Position numbers and translations under genes: made by a program
In this document: positions 59,860-64,000 of the stretch, in pieces
Layout of the letters: every line of letters begins with the position of its first letter
Position numbering within the stretch: position 1 is the first letter of the stretch
Source: Deltaproteobacteria bacterium
GTDB lineage: Bacteria > Desulfobacterota > Desulfobacteria > Desulfobacterales > Desulfatirhabdiaceae
Direction of reading: 5' to 3'
Assembly: GCA_016219185.1 (NCBI GenBank)
Contig: JACRBZ010000011.1
Span: 18,292-82,291 of the forward strand
DNA length: 64,000 bases
The notes under the pieces: model-generated
Seen by the model: only the letters and a program-made list of their open reading frames with translations
What the model was told of the DNA's origin: nothing
The model's database searches: none

Positions 59860-60650
59860 TATTTGATCCCTCCTTTGGACTTCAAGAGTTCAATCAGTTT
59901 TTCGGCGATTTCATCGGAGCTTCCTTCCAGGATTTCAGCACCCTCGCCAGCAGGTGGCACGAAATAATCCACCCGTTTGACTTTTGCGCCGGCAGCGCCG
60001 ACAGCGCCCGCCGCAATTCCCAGATCCGCGGAGCCATGAACCGGAATCTCGACGGACGCCACTTTCCGGATTCCCCGGATACCGACATAGCGGGGTTCGT
60101 TGATGCCGGTCTGAATGGAAAGCACGCAAGGAAGATCAATTTCGCTCATTTCCTGGTTGCCACCCTCGATTTCACGGCCGACTTTTATGGATTTGTCGCC
60201 GGTGATTTCAATCTTGTTGACCACGGAGGCATAGGGCAGATCCAGCATGGCTGCCAGCATGCCGCCGACCTGGGCAGCTCCGTCATCGGCCAGGGCTCCG
60301 GTCAGGATCAGGTCGTATTTGCCCTTTTCAATCTCCGCCTTCAAAATGGTGGCAATGCCCTTGCCGTCCGAGCCGTTGAACGCATCGTCGGACAGCAGAA
60401 TGCCCTTGTCCGCGCCCATCGCCATCTCGCGCCTCAAGATTTCCTCGGCATCCCCATCCCCGACCGTTACCACGGTGACGCTGCCGCCGACATTGTCCCG
60501 AATCTGAATGGCTTCTTCAACGGCGTAATTATCCCATTCATTGACCGAGTATACCAGATCGCCCCGTTCAATGTCCGTACCCTTACCGTTGACCACGATT
60601 TCATTTTCAGCAGTATCTGGTACTCTTTTCACGCATACCAAAATTTCCAT
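59859..60650 (-). CDS. etfB: electron transfer flavoprotein, beta subunit
   Basis: 263 residues. MEILVCVKRVPDTAENEIVV is the standard EtfB start, NEWDNYAVEEAIQIRD the AMP/FAD loop, and LPCVLSIQTGINEPRYVGIRG the recognition loop region. Partner of EtfA, with start and stop overlapping. GGAGGAAAAGC precedes the ATG. The 54-base gap upstream to the Fe-S oxidoreductase gene has no terminator, so the three genes form one operon. Confidence 0.95.
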   Translation of the reverse strand: MEILVCVKRVPDTAENEIVVNGKGTDIERGDLVYSVNEWDNYAVEEAIQIRDNVGGSVTVVTVGDGDAEEILRREMAMGADKGILLSDDAFNGSDGKGIATILKAEIEKGKYDLILTGALADDGAAQVGGMLAAMLDLPYASVVNKIEITGDKSIKVGREIEGGNQEMSEIDLPCVLSIQTGINEPRYVGIRGIRKVASVEIPVHGSADLGIAAGAVGAAGAKVKRVDYFVPPAGEGAEILEGSSDEIAEKLIELLKSKGGIK

Positions 60651-60704
60651 GCTTTTCCTCCGCGCTAAAAGTTAACTCAATTTTTTGTTTATATCGATTA
60701 CAGT

Positions 60705-62777
60705 TTACGTTGTTTGGAGGTGCCGCTCAATCAGCTCGCACAGATCGATGGCCTCCATTTTTCCTTCCAGTCCGGCAACCTTGATGGCATCTTCCATATT
60801 CACCAGGCAGAACGGACAGGCAGTTACGATCACGTTTGCCCCGGCCTTGCTGGCCATCTGGACCCGCAGCACGCCCATTCGCTGTTCTTCTTCGGGCTCG
60901 TAAAACAGCATCAGTCCGCCGCCGCCGCAGCAAAACGAGCGATCCCGGCTTTTGAGCATGTCCACGCGCTTTAAGCCAGGAATGGCATCCAGGGCCTGGC
61001 GGGGATCTTCGTAAATGCCGTTGTGTCTGCCCAAGTAGCAGGGATCATGGTAGGCGTAGACCTTTGTATCATCCTCAACGGGTTTAAGGCGAATCTTGCC
61101 TTCCTTGATGCTCCGGGTCAGGGTCTGGCTGATATGCTCTACCGGCGGCAGTCCCGTGTATTCATTTTTCAGGGTGTTGAAGGCATGAGGATCGGCGGTA
61201 ATGATTTTCGTGGCGCCTGTTCCCAGAATGGCCTCGGTGTTATGGGATTTGATGTCCTGAAACAGCATCTCCTCGCCGAAACGACGGATCTCATTGCCGC
61301 TGTCCTTCTCGTCCTTACCCAGGATCCCGAAATCCTCACCCATGGCGCTCAGCAGGCAAGCGGTAGACCGGGCGATATTCTGCATGCGGTCATCATATGA
61401 GGTAATGCTGTCCACGAAATACAGGGTCTTTGCTTCATCGCCGTTTTCAAAAAGTTTGACATCGCAGGTTTCAGGAAGGGCTTTTGTCCACTCGGCCCGT
61501 TTTTTCTCCATCTTGCCCCAGGGATTTCCCCGCTTTTCCAGGGCTTTCAAGGGTTTTTGAAGCGATTGCGGCACCATTCCTTCATCCACCATGCCCCGCC
61601 TCAAGTCCACGATCTTGTCGATGTATTCGATAAAAATCGGGCATTCGGCCTCGCAGGCGCCGCAGGTGGTGCAGGACCAGATTTCATCCTCGCTCAGGAT
61701 CGAACCGATGAGAAGTTCATCCTTGGGCGTCATTTCCCCGCGAATGGGATAATTCTTAAAGGCATAATCCCGGCACTTGATGGAAATGAACCGCGGGGAC
61801 AGCGGGCGTTTGACGGCATTGGCCGGACACTGATCCGAGCACCTGCCGCAATCCGCGCAGGAATAAAAATCCAGCATGTGCTTCCAGGTGAAATCCTCAT
61901 ATTTTTTGACGCCAAAGGATTTGAGCTCGTCCAGCTTGTTTTCGTCAACGCCCCACTGAACCGGCTTGATCATGCCTTTTTTGAGCTTCATGAAAAATAC
62001 GTTGGGAATCGAGGTGATGACATGAAAATGTTTTCCCATGGGCAGAAAACACAGAAAGAAAAAGAAAATCAGGTTATGCAGGAAAAAAGCTCCGAGATTG
62101 AGATTCTGCAACGTTGGAAGACTCGTTCCGCTCAGGATGCCGGCGGCCATCCACGCGCCCATTCCCGGCAGCAGAAATTCGGCATGCAGGCCTTTTTGCA
62201 ATTGTGCGGCGGCCTGGGTCCCCTCAAAAATCATGTCGCAGGTCACAAGGCCCGTGATGAGCATCAGCACGAATACGGCCTCTGACGTATGGTCCTTGCC
62301 GTATTTCTTGGGAACATCATAGCGCTCGGGCCGGAAAATGCCCCTTCGAACCATGCCCACCACGCAGGCCAGAAACACGGAAGTGGCGGCGACATCCTTC
62401 AGGACGCCGTATATTTGTCCGGCTACACCTCCCAGTCCCGGCAGTACGAATCCTTCCTTTAGCCCCAGAATGACCAGAGTGATGGAGCGAAGCGACAGGA
62501 TCATGAACCCCGCGAACAGGACGATGTGAAGGACCCCGGCCATCATATACCGGGGCTGGCGGTACTGACCGATGGCGAATTTGAACATGTTCGCCAGCCT
62601 GTCCAGGATGCTGTTCAGACGCGGATCGGGTTTGGAGCGAACCAGTGGCGCGGTCCGCTTGGCAATAATATAGGTAAAGCACGCCACCCCGATAATCGGA
62701 ATGATGATTGAAAAAAACATCGTGGGGATAAATCCGAGCACCCAAGCCTTAGCCGGAGAGATTAAAGCGGTTTCCAT
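60705..62777 (-). CDS. membrane Fe-S ETF:menaquinone oxidoreductase (DUF224/HdrD-like)
   Basis: 690 residues. An N-terminal NarI-like membrane domain (residues 1-275, about six helices with haem-ligand-type His in AGVLHIVLF and MGKHFHVITS) is fused to a ferredoxin domain (CADCGRCSDQCPANAVKRP near 308 and CTTCGACEAECP near 368) and two CCG domains (HDPCYLGRHNG; FCCGGGGLMLFY). This architecture is the EMO-type enzyme proposed to pass electrons from reduced ETF to menaquinone. Position upstream of etfBA fits exactly. Operon probably under the palindrome at 62856. Confidence 0.9.
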   Translation of the reverse strand: METALISPAKAWVLGFIPTMFFSIIIPIIGVACFTYIIAKRTAPLVRSKPDPRLNSILDRLANMFKFAIGQYRQPRYMMAGVLHIVLFAGFMILSLRSITLVILGLKEGFVLPGLGGVAGQIYGVLKDVAATSVFLACVVGMVRRGIFRPERYDVPKKYGKDHTSEAVFVLMLITGLVTCDMIFEGTQAAAQLQKGLHAEFLLPGMGAWMAAGILSGTSLPTLQNLNLGAFFLHNLIFFFFLCFLPMGKHFHVITSIPNVFFMKLKKGMIKPVQWGVDENKLDELKSFGVKKYEDFTWKHMLDFYSCADCGRCSDQCPANAVKRPLSPRFISIKCRDYAFKNYPIRGEMTPKDELLIGSILSEDEIWSCTTCGACEAECPIFIEYIDKIVDLRRGMVDEGMVPQSLQKPLKALEKRGNPWGKMEKKRAEWTKALPETCDVKLFENGDEAKTLYFVDSITSYDDRMQNIARSTACLLSAMGEDFGILGKDEKDSGNEIRRFGEEMLFQDIKSHNTEAILGTGATKIITADPHAFNTLKNEYTGLPPVEHISQTLTRSIKEGKIRLKPVEDDTKVYAYHDPCYLGRHNGIYEDPRQALDAIPGLKRVDMLKSRDRSFCCGGGGLMLFYEPEEEQRMGVLRVQMASKAGANVIVTACPFCLVNMEDAIKVAGLEGKMEAIDLCELIERHLQTT

Positions 62778-62855
62778 TTTGTACTTTCATTCTCCCTTCA
62801 ATTGTATTATTTGTTTTTGTCATTATGAATGTTTCCAAAGGGCTTTTTAGCCAAA

Positions 62856-62879
62856 AAATGAATGAGTATTCATTCATTT
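62856..62879. promoter_or_regulatory. TetR-type operator before the emo-etfBA operon
   Basis: AAATGAATGA, GTAT, TCATTCATTT: a perfect ten-base inverted repeat, about 80 bases before the oxidoreductase start. The TGAATGA...TCATTCA pattern is typical of acyl-CoA-responsive TetR/FadR-type repressors of beta-oxidation and aromatic-acid genes. A partly related site, TGAACGTTCGCTCA, lies at 62923-62936. The regulator gene is not in view. Confidence 0.7.
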
Positions 62880-63012
62880 AGCCAAGAATTTCATTTTCGT
62901 CAAGTAAAATTTATCATTTCTGAACGTTCGCTCAGAATCAATATCTGATAATGGGGAGTATTTCAATGATTAATTGATGACTTTATAAAAAGCCCGTTGG
63001 CATCGCTTGCGC

Positions 63013-63048
63013 TGAATCCGGCAGTTTTTTATGAACCCGCCGGATTCA
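63013..63048 (-). terminator. hairpin downstream of bamA
   Basis: TGAATCCGGC...GCCGGATTCA, ten-bp stem with a 16-base loop containing TTTTTT/AAAAAA, about 110 bases past the bamA stop. Likely the end of the bamA transcript. The preceding 62940-63012 includes a fragment like the terminal repeat of the MITE at 53875. Confidence 0.5.
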
Positions 63049-63157
63049 TGATGTATTTTGAATTTATCATACATAATGGAAACAGAACTTTTACAATAAT
63101 CAACCTTGATGACTTCGCCGGTGATGATGGATATATTCGGTCTTACCGCCCGAGTTG

Positions 63158-64000
63158 TTACATTTTCGGTTTTCCCAGCACAGCGGCCATGAATTCGGCA
63201 TCAAAGGCCGAGCTGCCGGCAATCCGCCTTCGGTATTCGATAAAATCGATGGTGTCCTTGCCGGTGATTTTTTTGGTATTAAAGGCATTGAATCCCAGAT
63301 AGGCTTCGGTGGCCATATTGGCTGCCAGCCAGTGGCGGTTGATGACCTTGGCCTGGTCCCAGAAGAACTTCTTTTTCAGCCGGATCCCCTCGACGCTTTT
63401 GATCAGACAGCCGGGGAACAGGTTGGTGAATGTCCAGATGATTTTGTTCAGTTCCGCATCCAGCCTTTCAAAGCTGGTCGTGGCGGTTTTAACGTATTCC
63501 CTGGCCTGTTTGGCGGCATCGCCGGACTTGAATTCCCCGTAAACGATTTCGCCGTCATCCAGATATTGATCCGTGATCACGGCCGGGTTTCTGACCCATT
63601 TGTCGCCATCCTTTATGACCGGAACGCATTTGGAAATGAGCCCGATCTGTTTCATTTTATAGGCGCTCCAGAACTCGCAGGATACGCAGTTCCACATGGC
63701 CAGCTCCAGGGGCAGCATCCAGGGCAGAAAATCGGTGCTGCCGCCGTCCGGGGCGGACCCGTGCCGGGTGCCGGCCTGACCGAATATGGCCAGATCGCTG
63801 GATATCGTGATGTCGCAGGCCATGCCGATTTCCTGGCCCCCTGCCACCCGCATGCCGTTGACCCGGCAGATCGTCGGCTTCTTGCAGCCCAGAATCCCAT
63901 CCACCATAGCATTGAAAAGATCCATATACAGGCCGTATTCATTGGGACGGCCGGAATAGTATTCCGCGTATTCCTGGGTATTGCCGCCGGTACAAAAAGC
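63158..64000 (-). CDS. bamA: 6-oxocyclohex-1-ene-1-carbonyl-CoA hydrolase (3' part)
   Basis: At least 281 residues reading in from the window edge (AFCTGGNTQEYAEYYSGRPN). Crotonase fold with INGMRV-like segment CRVNGMRVAGGQEIGMACD and the oxyanion/active loop GQAGTRHGSAPDGGSTDFLP, both matching BamA/Oah of obligate anaerobes, which opens the ring in the benzoyl-CoA pathway. The C-terminal tail (FIEYRRRIAGSSAFDAEFMA) is also family-typical. The neighbouring ETF genes fit oxidation of the ring-cleavage product. Start codon lies outside the window. Confidence 0.9.
   Translation of the reverse strand, partial: AFCTGGNTQEYAEYYSGRPNEYGLYMDLFNAMVDGILGCKKPTICRVNGMRVAGGQEIGMACDITISSDLAIFGQAGTRHGSAPDGGSTDFLPWMLPLELAMWNCVSCEFWSAYKMKQIGLISKCVPVIKDGDKWVRNPAVITDQYLDDGEIVYGEFKSGDAAKQAREYVKTATTSFERLDAELNKIIWTFTNLFPGCLIKSVEGIRLKKKFFWDQAKVINRHWLAANMATEAYLGFNAFNTKKITGKDTIDFIEYRRRIAGSSAFDAEFMAAVLGKPKM

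Noticed and set aside
1..64000. CRISPR arrays, rRNA or tRNA genes
   Set aside because: No regularly spaced short repeats, no rRNA-like blocks and no cloverleaf with TTCGANNC-type arms were recognised by eye.

Overview
The window reads as a chromosomal segment of a mesophilic, anaerobic deltaproteobacterium (Desulfobacterota, most like Desulfobacterales). The reasons are a BamA-type ring hydrolase next to etfBA and a DUF224-type ETF:menaquinone oxidoreductase, many 4Fe-4S proteins, corrinoid methyltransferases, a C_GCAxxG_C_C protein, and TusA/DsrE/OsmC-type sulfur proteins with a probable selenocysteine codon. No rRNA, tRNA or CRISPR array was seen.

Region 1 (1-14.5 kb, all minus strand) is the most unusual part. 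Bases 1-4533 carry thiol-rich genes matching the Sao ('selenocysteine-assisted organometal') set as I recall it: a CPCC thioredoxin-like protein, a permease, a lipoprotein ending in Cys-Cys-COOH, a MerB-like lyase and two Cys-pair-containing substrate-binding proteins. Bases 4751-13731 form a tightly overlapping operon: molybdopterin oxidoreductase, MtaA-like methyltransferase, ABC ATPase, permease and binding protein, second MtaA-like methyltransferase, RACo-like corrinoid activator, and MtaC-like corrinoid protein. A 21-bp element (one mismatch) lies upstream of both transcription units, so I infer one regulon that imports a methylated (metal/metalloid?) compound, demethylates or cleaves it, and exports the product.

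Region 2 (14.2-30 kb) is mixed housekeeping: HesB/IscA-like protein, GlxA-type regulator with a divergent QueG-like ferredoxin protein, MBL hydrolase, GlcDF-type oxidase, GNAT and HD proteins, alaC with an intact Ala-rich leader-peptide attenuator, LysR regulator, GPP34 protein, shikimate kinase and a peroxiredoxin-like protein. It also holds much decay: an EVE gene with an internal deletion, a toxin-antitoxin pair broken in both genes, a toxin tail beside an orphan antitoxin, and an acyl-CoA synthetase stub.

Region 3 (30-48.7 kb) is accessory. Two secreted DUF1566 proteins include one whose two copies of the variable segment differ only at codon positions 1 and 2, the signature of a diversity-generating retroelement target. 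Downstream are an acyltransferase-like membrane protein, an AT-rich two-gene cassette (DUF488 plus partner) bounded by ~360-bp direct repeats, a secreted carbohydrate-binding protein, a frameshifted lysozyme-like gene, a patatin, and a run of small secreted or membrane hypotheticals separated by attC-like sites, resembling an integron cassette array without an integrase in view.

Region 4 (48.8-64 kb) has a giant AsmA/DUF748 protein, a plus-strand sulfur-relay operon (TusA-like, DsrE-like, TusA-OsmC fusion, MetE-like with in-frame UGA and a SECIS-like hairpin), a hybrid histidine kinase, and the minus-strand electron-transfer operon emo-etfB-etfA behind a TetR-type palindrome, with the 3' part of bamA at the right edge. 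Together these last genes point to degradation of aromatic or fatty acyl-CoAs with electrons passed to menaquinone.
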